Shown here in pieces: positions 51,134 through 59,866 of a stretch of DNA of 64,000 bases. The notes beneath the pieces are model-generated. The model did not search any database. It worked only from the letters and a program-made list of their open reading frames with translations, and was not told the origin of the DNA. Position 1 is the stretch's first letter. Every line of letters starts with the position of its first letter. This stretch comes from Geothermobacter hydrogeniphilus (GTDB lineage Bacteria > Desulfobacterota > Desulfuromonadia > Desulfuromonadales > Geothermobacteraceae): the NCBI RefSeq assembly GCF_002093115.1, contig NZ_NAAD01000015.1, positions 1-64,000 on the forward strand, written 5' to 3'. A program made the position numbers and the translations under genes.

Positions 51134-52440
51134 GATGTTCCTCCCGAAACGGCGTCATCTCCCCGCGCATGTCGCAACAGGGCGAGGGCGCGCAGATAGT
51201 CGTAATGGGCCGACTGCAGGTCGGTTTCGGCCCGGGTCAGAAGAGTGCGGGCGTCGAGCAGGTCGCTGGTGGAGATCAGGTTTTCACGGAATTGCAGGGT
51301 CGAGAGACGGTGATTCTCCCGCGCCTGTCTGAGAGCCGCCTCGGCCGTGGTCTGGTTCTGTCGCGCGACATCGAGTTGCTCGAGAGCCGCTTCGACTTCC
51401 AGCCGGACCTGGTCCTGCAGAGTCCTGAGCGCCTGCTCGCCGGCGCTGATCTGGTGACGGGCGGCAATGGCGCGGGCGCGGTCGGCGCCCGCAGCGAACA
51501 GGTTCCAGTCCAGTTGCAGGCCGATACTGGCATTGTCCCGGTTGCGGTAGGGGTTGTCGTTGGTCGCGATGTCGGTGCCGTCGCGCTGATAGCTGCCGAC
51601 CAGGCTGACGCGGGGATAGAAACGACTCTGTTCCAGCCTGAGGCGTTCCCCGGCCATGGCGATCGCGCGTCGCGCCGCATTGATTTCCGGCCGTTTCCGC
51701 AGCGCTCCGGCTTCAAGCTCTGCAAGCTCCAGGGAGGGAGGCGGCGGGAGATCCGGCGCGCTCAACTGGAGAGATTCCCGGCGGGGGAGGCCGATCAGCA
51801 GTGCCAGCCGACTGTTGGCCAACCGCTGCTCTCCGGCCATCTTTTTACGCCGCAACTCCGCCTGGGCGAGGGCGACTTCGGCCTTGAGCAGGTCATTGCG
51901 CGGAATCAGCCCCTGCTCGAACAGCGCGCGGGCATCCTGCAGATGTTCCTGCAGTTGGTCATGTTCCTCGTCGGCCAGCCGCAGCCGGTCACCGGCCTCC
52001 AGCAGATCGAGATAGCGCAGGCTGGTTTCCAGCAGCAGGTCACTGCGGGCCTGCCGCAGGTCGAAATCAGCCAGGTCGACCTCAAGCCGGGCCAGGTTCT
52101 GTCGGGCGCTGAGGGCGTAACCGGTGAACAGCGGCTGGATCAGGTCAAGCTCGTAGTGATAGATGCTGCGGTCGTTGACTGGAAACTCCAGACCGTCGAA
52201 CCGTTCAATGGGCTGATCGCGCAAATAGTTGCCGGTGGCCTTGAAGTCGAGCCGGGGCAGACGGTCGGCGCTTGCGGCGCGGGCCTGGTACTGCCGGCTG
52301 CGCAGGGTTTCCTGTCGCTGCTTGATGGCACTCTGGTTCTGCAGGGCCAGCTGTCGGGCGGTCGTCAGGTCAAGGGGACGGGCCTGGGCCGTTGCCGTCA
52401 CAAAACAGAGAAACAGGAGGACAAGAATTGATGGGCGCAT
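51130..52440 (-). CDS. TolC-family outer-membrane efflux factor
   Basis: The 436-residue protein has a signal peptide (about 1-20, ending AQA) and two OEP repeats with long coiled-coil segments. The first holds YHYELDLIQPLFTGYALSARQN (about 93-114) and the second GLQLDWNLFAAGADRARAIAARHQ (about 306-329). Unlike the outer-membrane factor at 6352 it has no lipobox, so it is a TolC rather than OprM-type. It is the first gene of the TolC-TetR-HlyD-MFS operon. Confidence 0.9.
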   Translation of the reverse strand: MRPSILVLLFLCFVTATAQARPLDLTTARQLALQNQSAIKQRQETLRSRQYQARAASADRLPRLDFKATGNYLRDQPIERFDGLEFPVNDRSIYHYELDLIQPLFTGYALSARQNLARLEVDLADFDLRQARSDLLLETSLRYLDLLEAGDRLRLADEEHDQLQEHLQDARALFEQGLIPRNDLLKAEVALAQAELRRKKMAGEQRLANSRLALLIGLPRRESLQLSAPDLPPPPSLELAELEAGALRKRPEINAARRAIAMAGERLRLEQSRFYPRVSLVGSYQRDGTDIATNDNPYRNRDNASIGLQLDWNLFAAGADRARAIAARHQISAGEQALRTLQDQVRLEVEAALEQLDVARQNQTTAEAALRQARENHRLSTLQFRENLISTSDLLDARTLLTRAETDLQSAHYDYLRALALLRHARGDDAVSGGTS

Positions 52441-52466
52441 GGTTGACCTCGGACAATGAATTAAAA

Positions 52467-52476
52467 CGAACGTTCG
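52467..52476. promoter_or_regulatory. TetR-type operator upstream of the TolC gene
   Basis: CGAACGTTCG is a perfect 10-base palindrome 27 bases before the TolC start, in an AT-rich promoter stretch (TTAAAA on one side, GATAAAATAA on the other). The core resembles the palindrome at 5613-5628 (AAACGTTCGTTT), so related TetR regulators may share it. Confidence 0.55.
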
Positions 52477-52569
52477 ATAAAATAAGTCGCGGAAGCCACG
52501 GCGTCAAGGGGGAATTTTTTTTCCCGGCAAAAAGGCCGACGAGATAGAATGCGCCCAGAGGAGGATGGC

Positions 52570-52917
52570 ATGAACAATCACCGTCTGGTTTATTCTGATG
52601 ACATCGGCAGCCGCTGTCCGAAATGCGGCAAAACGTTGCAGAAATGCATTTGCCGCGCGAGCGGAGAGCCGGTCGGCGACGGCCGGGTGCGGGTGGCGCG
52701 GCAGACCAAAGGGCGCAAGGGGAAGGGCGTCAGTCTGATTGCCGGACTGCCGCTGGCGGAAAAAGAGTTGAAGGCGCTGGCTAAAGAGTTGAAGCAGCGT
52801 TGCGGCTGCGGCGGCACAGTCAGGGAGGGGATCATCGAACTCCAGACCGACCAGCGCGATCTGCTGGTGGAGGAACTGAAGAAACGTGGCTACCAGGCCG
52901 GAAAGGCGGGAGGCTGA
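52570..52917 (+). CDS. yciH: SUI1/eIF1-like translation factor YciH
   Basis: The 115-residue protein has a cysteine group in its N-terminal part (CPKCGKTLQKCIC, about 16-28) and a SUI1 domain (about 40-110) with RQTKGRKGKGVSLIAGL and the family pattern ELKQRCGCGGTVREGIIELQTDQRD. Relatives bind the small ribosomal subunit and affect initiation fidelity. GAGGAGG lies about 7 bases before ATG 52570, preferred over an upstream in-frame ATG. Its stop is 2 bases before the molybdoenzyme start. Confidence 0.9.
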   Translation: MNNHRLVYSDDIGSRCPKCGKTLQKCICRASGEPVGDGRVRVARQTKGRKGKGVSLIAGLPLAEKELKALAKELKQRCGCGGTVREGIIELQTDQRDLLVEELKKRGYQAGKAGG

Positions 52918-52919
52918 CC

Positions 52920-54911
52920 ATGGCCGGAACCATCCATCGCTCCGTCTGTCCCTACGACTGTCCCGACGCCTGCGGCCTGCTGGTCGAGGTCGAAGACGGC
53001 CGCGTTGTCAGCGTCAAGGGCGATCCCGAACATCCCTTTACCCGCGGCATCCTCTGCGCCAAGATGCAGCATTACGAGCGCACTGTTCATTCACCACGAC
53101 GTCTGTCGCAACCGTTGGAGCGTTGTGGCCCCAAGGGGAAGGGCAGCTTTAAGCCCATCAGCTGGGCGGCGGCGATTGAACGGATCGCAACAGAATGGCA
53201 GCGCATCATTGCCGATTCAGGTCCCGAAGCGATTCTTCCCTATTCCTATGCCGGCACCATGGGGGTTCTGCAGCGCAACGCCCTGATCCCTTTCTTCAAC
53301 CGCATGGGGGCCTCAAGGCTGGAGCGAGGCATCTGCACCCCGGCCAAGGATGAAGGCTGGCGGGCGGTGATGGGGGAGACTCCCGCTCCGGCACCGGAAC
53401 GGGTTCTGGACAGTGATCTGGTGATGCTCTGGAGCAGCAACGCCGCGGCCACCAACCTGCATTTCCTGCAGCTGGTGAAACAGGCGAAAAAACGGGGCGC
53501 CAGGGTCTGGATGATCGACCTCTACCGTAACGCCGGCAGCGGGGTGGCCGATGAGGTTTTCTGCGTCAGGCCGGGCAGCGACGGCGCCCTGGCACTGGGG
53601 CTGATGCATCTGCTGGTGCGCAACGGGCGCTGCGATGATGCCTTTCTTGCTGAAAAGGTACAGGGTTTTATCGAGTTGAAGGAGCAGGTCCTTCCCGACT
53701 ACCCGCCGGAGCGGGTGAGTGCTCTCACCGGTTTGACCGTCGAACAGCTCGAACAGATGGCCCATGCCTTTGCCGTGGCAAAGGCTCCCTTCATCAGCCT
53801 CGGCGGCGGGCTGGCGCACTACAGCAACAGTGCCATGACGGTGCGCAGTATTGTCGCTCTCCCGACCCTGACCGGGGCCTGGGAACGGGGCGGCGGTTGT
53901 TTCGTCGGTACCAGCACCGGGGCCGCCTTGCCGATGGCGAAAATAACCCGTCCCGATCTGTTGTGCGGTTCTCCGCGCAGCATCAACATGAGCCAGCTCG
54001 GCGATGCCCTGATGCGGCTGGATGATCCGCCGGTCAGGAGCCTCTACATCAGCCATTCCAACCCGGCGGTGGTGGCCCCGGATCAGAACCGGGTCCTTCA
54101 GGGCCTCGCGCGCGAGGATCTCTTCACCGTGGTCCACGAGCGTTTCATGACCGACAGTGCCCGTTATGCCGACATCCTGCTGCCGGCGACCAGTTCCCTC
54201 GAATACGGCGATCTGTTTCGCTCCTACGGCAGCTACTGCGTGCAGCGCACCTGCTCCGTGATTCCTCCGGTCGGAAAGAGCAAGTCGAATCGCGAGGTAA
54301 TTCGGCTGCTGGCTGCGGCCATGGACTACAGGGAGGATATCTTCTTCCGGGATGACGAGGAGATGATCGCCGAGCTGCTGGCCGAACCGAACGACTGGTG
54401 GGCCGGGGTCGACCGACAGGCGTTTCAGGAAGGCCGGCCGGTGGTCCTTACTCCGCCGCGAGCGGGCCGCTTTCATACGCCGTCGGGAAAAATAGAGATT
54501 CTCAATCCGCGACTGCGGGATCCCCTGCCGTGCTACCTGGAACCGTATCGTGATGAACTGCCGCTGCAACTGGTCACCGCTCCGGCGCTGAAGACTCTCA
54601 ATTCCACCTTCTTCGAGCGGGATGAGTTGCGCGAACCGCAGATGTCCATCCGGGTGCATCCCGCAGAGGCCGAACGGCGCGGGCTGGAAGACGGCGGATC
54701 GGTTCACGTGTTCAATGCTCTGGGCGAGGTTGAGTTCGTGTTGCGGATTGACGAGAAGGTGCCGTCGGGGCTGGCGGTGGCCGAAGGGGTCTGGTGGCGT
54801 GAGTTCGCTCCCGGCGGACGGACTGTCAACGCCCTCACGTCCCAGCGACTCACCGATCTTGGCGGCGGCAGCACCTTTTACGATAATCGGGTCGACATCC
54901 GCCGTTGTTGA
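52920..54911 (+). CDS. Cytoplasmic molybdopterin oxidoreductase
   Basis: The 663-residue molybdoenzyme has no Tat signal. An N-terminal [4Fe-4S] set is visible as CPYDCPDAC (Cys10, 14 and 18) with ILCAK (Cys47). A candidate Mo ligand is the Cys of GICTPAKDEG (about residue 141). A molybdopterin dinucleotide-binding domain follows from about residue 550 (LVTAPALKTLNSTF). The family resembles acetylene hydratase/formate-type paralogues whose substrates are mostly unknown. The start is 2 bases after the yciH stop, so the pair is co-translated. Confidence 0.85.
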   Translation: MAGTIHRSVCPYDCPDACGLLVEVEDGRVVSVKGDPEHPFTRGILCAKMQHYERTVHSPRRLSQPLERCGPKGKGSFKPISWAAAIERIATEWQRIIADSGPEAILPYSYAGTMGVLQRNALIPFFNRMGASRLERGICTPAKDEGWRAVMGETPAPAPERVLDSDLVMLWSSNAAATNLHFLQLVKQAKKRGARVWMIDLYRNAGSGVADEVFCVRPGSDGALALGLMHLLVRNGRCDDAFLAEKVQGFIELKEQVLPDYPPERVSALTGLTVEQLEQMAHAFAVAKAPFISLGGGLAHYSNSAMTVRSIVALPTLTGAWERGGGCFVGTSTGAALPMAKITRPDLLCGSPRSINMSQLGDALMRLDDPPVRSLYISHSNPAVVAPDQNRVLQGLAREDLFTVVHERFMTDSARYADILLPATSSLEYGDLFRSYGSYCVQRTCSVIPPVGKSKSNREVIRLLAAAMDYREDIFFRDDEEMIAELLAEPNDWWAGVDRQAFQEGRPVVLTPPRAGRFHTPSGKIEILNPRLRDPLPCYLEPYRDELPLQLVTAPALKTLNSTFFERDELREPQMSIRVHPAEAERRGLEDGGSVHVFNALGEVEFVLRIDEKVPSGLAVAEGVWWREFAPGGRTVNALTSQRLTDLGGGSTFYDNRVDIRRC

Positions 54912-54948
54912 GGAGCGGTTGTCGCCTGCCCCGCTTCGCATAAACAGT

Positions 54949-54985
54949 AACGCCCCCGGAGAAAAAGACCGGGGGCGTTGTTTTT
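54949..54985. terminator. Terminator after the cytoplasmic molybdoenzyme
   Basis: AACGCCCCCGG (54949-54959) pairs exactly with CCGGGGGCGTT (54969-54979), followed by GTTTTT. It separates the plus-strand molybdoenzyme from the convergent aap operon. Confidence 0.9.
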
Positions 54986-55029
54986 GATCGGGATTCAGTT
55001 GCCGCTAGGCCCGCCCGGGTCGGACGGGG

Positions 55030-55800
55030 TTACAGGATCTGGCTCAGGAACAGCTTGGTGCGCTCGTTCTGCGGGTTGTCGAAGAATTCGTGCGGGGTGT
55101 TCTCCTCGACAATCTGGCCCTCATCCATGAACATCACCCGGTCGGCGACGCTCTTGGCAAAACCCATTTCATGGGTGACCACCAGCATCGTCATGCCCTC
55201 GTCGGCGAGGTCGATCATGACGTCGAGCACCTCCTTGACCATCTCCGGGTCAAGGGCGCTGGTCGGCTCGTCGAACAGCATCACGTTCGGTTTCATGCAC
55301 AGACTGCGGGCGATGGCGACCCGCTGCTGCTGACCGCCCGAGAGCTGCCCCGGGTATTTCTTGGCCTGTTCGGCGATCTTGACTTTTTCCAGGAACATCA
55401 TCGCCGTCTCCTCAGCCTCCTTCTTCGGTTCCTTGCGCACCCAGATCGGCCCCAGGGTCAGGTTTTCAAGGATGGTCAGGTGGGGGAAGAGGTTGAAGTG
55501 CTGGAAGACCATGCCGACCTCGGCGCGGACCTTTTCAATATTCTTGATGTCATTGGTCAATTCGATGCCGTCGACGATGATCCGGCCGCGCTGATGTTCC
55601 TCCAGGCGGTTGATGCAGCGGATCATGGTTGATTTTCCCGACCCGGACGGGCCGCAGATGACGATCCGTTCACGGCGGGCAACCTTCAGGTTGATGTCAG
55701 AAAGAACATGAAAGTCTCCGTACCATTTGTGCATGCCGATCAGTTCGATAATCGGCTGGTCGATGGTCGAGGCGGTCTTTTGTGCGGTTGTATCAGTCAT
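55030..55800 (-). CDS. aapP: Amino-acid ABC transporter ATPase
   Basis: The 256-residue ATPase has Walker A GPSGSGKS (about 50-57), Q-loop [10 protein letters not shown], signature LSGGQQQR (about 155-162), Walker [14 protein letters not shown] and switch His in VTHEMGFAK. It matches AapP/GlnQ-type polar amino-acid importers. It is the last gene of the aapJQMP order, with a 20-base gap to aapM. Confidence 0.92.
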   Translation of the reverse strand: MTDTTAQKTASTIDQPIIELIGMHKWYGDFHVLSDINLKVARRERIVICGPSGSGKSTMIRCINRLEEHQRGRIIVDGIELTNDIKNIEKVRAEVGMVFQHFNLFPHLTILENLTLGPIWVRKEPKKEAEETAMMFLEKVKIAEQAKKYPGQLSGGQQQRVAIARSLCMKPNVMLFDEPTSALDPEMVKEVLDVMIDLADEGMTMLVVTHEMGFAKSVADRVMFMDEGQIVEENTPHEFFDNPQNERTKLFLSQIL

Positions 55801-55820
55801 GGCAAATCTCGTTGCTCGGG

Positions 55821-56912
55821 TCAGCGGCCGGTGTGCAGGGCCTTTTCAAGTTTACGGCTGTAGCTCGACATGGCGTAGCAGAAGATGAAATAGAGGACCG
55901 CCAGGAAGAGATAGGCCTCGCTGGAAAAACCCATCCATTTCGGATTGGAGAGGGTGACCTTGGTGGTTTTCAGCACATCGTAGAGGGCGATGATGACGAC
56001 CAGCGAGGTGTCCTTGAAGGCGGAGATCAGGATGCCTACACTTGGCGGAATGACGATCTTCAATGCCTGCGGCAGGATGATCAGGCGCATCGCCTGGCTG
56101 TAGTTGAGGCCGAGGGAGTCGGCTGCCTCATACTGTCCCTTGGTGATCGCCTGCAGGCCGCCGCGGACCACCTCGGCGATATAGGCGGCGGTGAAGATGA
56201 TGATCGCCACCTGGGCGCGCAGCACCTTGTCGATGGAGATTCCCTCGGGAAGGAACAGGGGAAACATGATCGAGGACATGAACAGCATCGAGATCAGCGG
56301 CACACCGCGGATCAGCTCGATATAGACCACGCACAGCGACTTGATCGCCGGCAGTCTCGATTGTCTTCCCAGCGCGAGCAGAACGCCGAGCGGGTAGGCG
56401 CCGACCATGCCGAACAGGGAGAGCATCAGGGTCAGCGGCAGACCGCTCCACTTGGCGGTTTCAACCACCGGCAGGCCGAGCCCGCCGTGCATCAGCCAGC
56501 CCATGACAAACAGGCCGGCGGTCCAGATCGGGAACAGCAGCCGGTTCCAGCTGCGGCGGTTCTGGGAATAGAGGACCAGCGCCAGCAGCAGAATCATCGC
56601 TGTCAGCGGGCGCCACTGCTGGTCTTCGGGGAAGAAGCCGAAGAAGATGAAGCGGGCGTTGGCCGGGATAATCGACCAGCAGGCGCCGTCGATATCACGG
56701 CAGGCTGCGGCATCGCTCAGCCAGAGGCTGTCAACGAAGGCCCACTTGATCAACGGCGGGACCACCAGGTAGAGGCTGTAGATGGTCAGGATGGTCAGCA
56801 GCGAGTTGAACCAGTTGTTGAACAGGTTTTCCCGCAGCCAGCCGAGGACACCCACTTCGGTGACCGGCGGCTTGAGATATTCACGGCTTGTCGAGGTGTT
56901 GTTGTCAGTCAT
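55821..56912 (-). CDS. aapM: Amino-acid ABC transporter permease
   Basis: The 363-residue permease has about seven membrane helices, more than the simple GlnP type. The ATPase-coupling EAA loop is [31 protein letters not shown] (about 278-308). The long N-terminal region with several helices is typical of the Aap general L-amino acid importer. It pairs with the permease gene 4 bases upstream. Confidence 0.9.
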   Translation of the reverse strand: MTDNNTSTSREYLKPPVTEVGVLGWLRENLFNNWFNSLLTILTIYSLYLVVPPLIKWAFVDSLWLSDAAACRDIDGACWSIIPANARFIFFGFFPEDQQWRPLTAMILLLALVLYSQNRRSWNRLLFPIWTAGLFVMGWLMHGGLGLPVVETAKWSGLPLTLMLSLFGMVGAYPLGVLLALGRQSRLPAIKSLCVVYIELIRGVPLISMLFMSSIMFPLFLPEGISIDKVLRAQVAIIIFTAAYIAEVVRGGLQAITKGQYEAADSLGLNYSQAMRLIILPQALKIVIPPSVGILISAFKDTSLVVIIALYDVLKTTKVTLSNPKWMGFSSEAYLFLAVLYFIFCYAMSSYSRKLEKALHTGR

Positions 56913-56916
56913 CGTC

Positions 56917-58110
56917 TCACCTCTCCACGATAGCCATTTTTTTGTTGTACCAGTTCATGAAAAATGAGGTCGACAGGCTGAAAAAGAGATAGACAGCCAT
57001 GATCAGGGCGACCCCTTCGATTGCCTGCCCGGTCTGGTTGATGGTGGTGTTGGCGACGGAGACGAAGTCGGCGAAGCCGATGGCGATGGCCAGGGAACTG
57101 TTCTTGGTCAGGTTGAGCATCTGGCTGGTCAGGGGCGGAATGATCACCCGCAGCGCCTGCGGCAGCACCACCAGGTGCAGAACCTGGCCGGGGCGCAGGC
57201 CGATCGACATCGCCGCCTCGATCTGGCCGCGGCTGACCGACTGAATACCGGCGCGGACGATTTCAGCGACGAAGGCCGAGGTGTACAGGACCAGGCCGAT
57301 CAGCAGGGCACTGAATTCGGGGGTGACCGCCATCCCGCCGCGGAAATTGAAGCCGCGCAGGACCGGAATATCCATTGCCGTCGGCGCACCGTAGGCCAGC
57401 CACACCAGTGCCGGCAGCAGCAGGCAGAGACCGAGGCCACTGCGTACCACCGGAAAGATCTGGCCGGTGAGATCCTGTCGTTTGCGTGCCCAGCGGGCCA
57501 GCAGCCACCAGAGTATAACGGCCGCCACCAGAGCCCACAGCATCGGGGTATGGGCGGGGTGTGCTTCCGGGACGGCAAAGATCAGGCCGCGGTTGCAGAG
57601 AAACACTCCCGGCAGCGGGTTGAGTGCCTGGCGCGGCGCCGGAAATGCCTCGTAGAAGATGGAGTACCAGAAAAACAGTTGCAGCAGCACCGGGATGTTC
57701 TGCATCACCTCGATAAATCCCCCCGCCAGGCGCGAAACAATCCAGTTGTGCGAGAGACGGGCGATGCCGACGACCACCCCCAGAAGGGTGGTCAGAATGA
57801 TGCCGATGAAGGAGACCTTGAGGGTATTCAGGGCACCCGCCAGCAGGGCCCTGGCATAGGTGTCGGCGGCCGAGTAGTCAATCACCGATTCACCGATTTC
57901 AAAACCGGCCTCGTTGTGCAGAAAGCTGAAGCCGGTGGCGATCGACTGGCGTTTCAGGTTGGCCTGGGTGTTGCTGAACAGCACGTAGCCGATGCCGAGC
58001 ACCAGCAACAGGACGGCGATCTGGAAAATAACACCGCGTTTTTCCGGGTTGCGCCAGAAGGGAACGGTACTTGACGTGATGTCAGGTGTTGCCTTGGGTT
58101 CGTTGCTCAC
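56917..58110 (-). CDS. aapQ: Amino-acid ABC transporter permease
   Basis: The 397-residue partner permease has a long first half (helices about 30-50 and 88-112). The EAA loop is QIEAAMSIGLRPGQVLHLVVLPQALRVIIPP (about 297-327). Like AapQ it is distinctly larger than glutamine permeases. It is separated from aapJ by a strong hairpin at 58171-58210 and from aapM by 4 bases. Confidence 0.9.
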   Translation of the reverse strand: MSNEPKATPDITSSTVPFWRNPEKRGVIFQIAVLLLVLGIGYVLFSNTQANLKRQSIATGFSFLHNEAGFEIGESVIDYSAADTYARALLAGALNTLKVSFIGIILTTLLGVVVGIARLSHNWIVSRLAGGFIEVMQNIPVLLQLFFWYSIFYEAFPAPRQALNPLPGVFLCNRGLIFAVPEAHPAHTPMLWALVAAVILWWLLARWARKRQDLTGQIFPVVRSGLGLCLLLPALVWLAYGAPTAMDIPVLRGFNFRGGMAVTPEFSALLIGLVLYTSAFVAEIVRAGIQSVSRGQIEAAMSIGLRPGQVLHLVVLPQALRVIIPPLTSQMLNLTKNSSLAIAIGFADFVSVANTTINQTGQAIEGVALIMAVYLFFSLSTSFFMNWYNKKMAIVER

Positions 58111-58170
58111 GTTTCAATTTTTCGGGTTATGGGTTGAGGCTGAACCGGCGCTCATTGCACCGATGTAAAT

Positions 58171-58210
58171 AAAAAAAGGGGGGGAGCCGACCTTGCGGAC
58201 GGCTCCCCCG
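58171..58210 (-). terminator. Strong hairpin between aapJ and aapQ
   Basis: GGGGGAGCCG (58180-58189) pairs with CGGCTCCCCC (58200-58209). On the minus strand it is followed by CTTTTTTT. It lies 14 bases past the binding-protein stop and would let only part of the transcripts continue into the permease genes, giving excess binding protein. Confidence 0.85.
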
Positions 58211-58223
58211 GTTCTGCAATGGT

Positions 58224-59243
58224 TTATTTGAACGGCGGTGAATACATCAGTCCACCGTTGGTCCAGAGGGCATTGAGGCCGCGCTCGAGGCCGAGGGTGG
58301 TTTTGGGGCCGACGTTGCGATCGAAAACCTCGCCGTAATTGCCGACCTGCTTGATGATATTGTAGGCCCACTTCTCATCCAGTCCCAGAGCCTTGCCGTT
58401 GCCGGGAATGACGCCGAGGAAGCGTTTGATCGCGGGATTCTTGCTCTTGAGCATCTGGTCGACGTTTTTCGAGTTGATCCCCAGTTCTTCCGCATTGATC
58501 ATCGCCAGTACGGAGAAGTCGACGATATCGCGGAACTGGTCGTCGCCATGACGAACGGCAGGAGCGAGGGGCTCCTTGGAGATGATTTCCGGCAGAATGA
58601 CGTAATCTTTCGGGTTCGGGGCCACGGCGCGGGTGCCGGCCAGCTGGGAGGCATCCGAGGTCAGTACGTCGCAACGACCGGCGAAGAAGGTCTTGGCCAG
58701 CTCCGTGGTGTTTTCGATGACGACCGGCTTCCATTTCATATTGTTGGAGCGGAAGAAGTCGGCGGCATTCTGCTCGGTGGTGGTGCCGGGCAGGACGCAG
58801 ACGGTGGCGCCGTCAAGCTCCTTGGCGCTCTTGACGCCGAGCTTCTTGGGAACCAGGAAGCCCTGACCGTCATAGTAGTTGACATGGACGAAGTTCAGTC
58901 CGAGCTGGGTTTCTCGGGTCAGGGTGCGGGTGGCGTTGCGGGTCAGGACGTCGATCTCGCCCGACTGCAGGGCGGTGAAGCGCTGCTGGGCGGTCAGGGG
59001 GGTGAACTTGACCTTGCTGGCATCGCCGAAGATTGCCGCGGCGATGGCTCGGGCGGTGTCGACGTCCAGGCCCTTCCAGACCCCTTTTTCATCCGGCATG
59101 CCGAAGCCGAAGACGCCGCCGTTGACGCCGGCCTGGATAAAACCCTTTTTCTTGACCGCGTCAAGGTCCTTGCCGGCAAAGGCAAGCCCCGCGGGCAGTA
59201 ACGAAAGACACATCATCAGTGCCACGATTTTTACCAGTTTCAT
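58224..59243 (-). CDS. aapJ: Amino-acid ABC periplasmic binding protein
   Basis: The 339-residue protein has a signal peptide ending near AFA (about residue 23). The periplasmic family-3 binding region follows: GFIQAGVNGGVFGFGMPDEKG, then GLDVDTARAIAAAIFGDA, LTRNATRTLTRETQLGLNF (about 100-118) and the hinge VCVLPGTTTEQNAADFFRSN. It matches AapJ-type broad L-amino acid binding proteins. It is the first gene of the operon. A good GAGGAGG precedes the ATG. Confidence 0.93.
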   Translation of the reverse strand: MKLVKIVALMMCLSLLPAGLAFAGKDLDAVKKKGFIQAGVNGGVFGFGMPDEKGVWKGLDVDTARAIAAAIFGDASKVKFTPLTAQQRFTALQSGEIDVLTRNATRTLTRETQLGLNFVHVNYYDGQGFLVPKKLGVKSAKELDGATVCVLPGTTTEQNAADFFRSNNMKWKPVVIENTTELAKTFFAGRCDVLTSDASQLAGTRAVAPNPKDYVILPEIISKEPLAPAVRHGDDQFRDIVDFSVLAMINAEELGINSKNVDQMLKSKNPAIKRFLGVIPGNGKALGLDEKWAYNIIKQVGNYGEVFDRNVGPKTTLGLERGLNALWTNGGLMYSPPFK

Positions 59244-59531
59244 CCGTTTCCTCCTCTGTTGTCGTTGGGTGGTTGAGAAAACAGCCGGGTTGACCCGGCC
59301 ATCAATAAACCGATGTTAACTGCTTTTCGGCAAATAAAAAGTCGAAGTACCCGAAACGGCTGCATTTTCTGGCCGTTTGCGGTGGAATATTGGCAATACC
59401 AAACCGGGATTCAATCTCGACAAACAGTGTTTTGTAAAATAAGGCAGGGACAGCGGTGCTGTCAAACAGAAACTGCAACCGGTGCGAAGGTCGTGTTCAG
59501 GGCGGGGAGGGGGATGGAAACAGAGGTCGCG

Positions 59532-59660
59532 TCAGCCGCGGTTCTCCAGAGTTGTGGTCTGGATGGACGACTCGGGGACAGAGGGATTGCCCCCCCAGGA
59601 GACCAGCAGCAACGAGGCCCAGACCAGGCCGATGACAACAACCAGCAGACGTATCAACAT
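59532..59660 (-). CDS. Possible small membrane protein
   Basis: A 42-codon frame encodes MLIRLLVVVIGLVWASLLLV followed by a short polar tail. One transmembrane helix fills residues 3-22. No Shine-Dalgarno is visible, so the call rests only on the helix pattern and the start codon; it may be fortuitous. Confidence 0.25.
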   Translation of the reverse strand: MLIRLLVVVIGLVWASLLLVSWGGNPSVPESSIQTTTLENRG

Positions 59661-59812
59661 GGGCAGGTAATCTAGCGAAACCGGCGTCGGAAATCAAGTC
59701 AAAAGAAGGACGACCGGGAGCTTGTTTCGACAATCGGTTTCATGTTATTTTTCAACGCCGCGCAGCGCATCAACCGAAGGCCCGTCCATTTCTGGAAGAG
59801 GGCTGTTTTTGT

Positions 59813-59843
59813 CCTGAATCCGTGAATCATTTCGCCGGTTCAG
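59813..59843. repeat. Degenerate palindromic repeat, copy E
   Basis: CCTGAATCCGTGAA on the left and CGGTTCAGG on the right form a short hairpin. The left arm equals that of copy A at 25387-25400. Confidence 0.5.
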
Positions 59844-59866
59844 GTTTGTTTTTTCAAGAGGTCCCC

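Larger units (their letters stand above)
59244..59866. other. Intergenic region upstream of aapJ and uvrD-like gene
   Basis: About 620 bases with no strong gene. They should contain divergent promoters for the aap operon and the helicase. A small open frame (59532-59660) and a short hairpin of the CCTGAATC family (59813-59843) are the only other features I can see. Confidence 0.5.
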
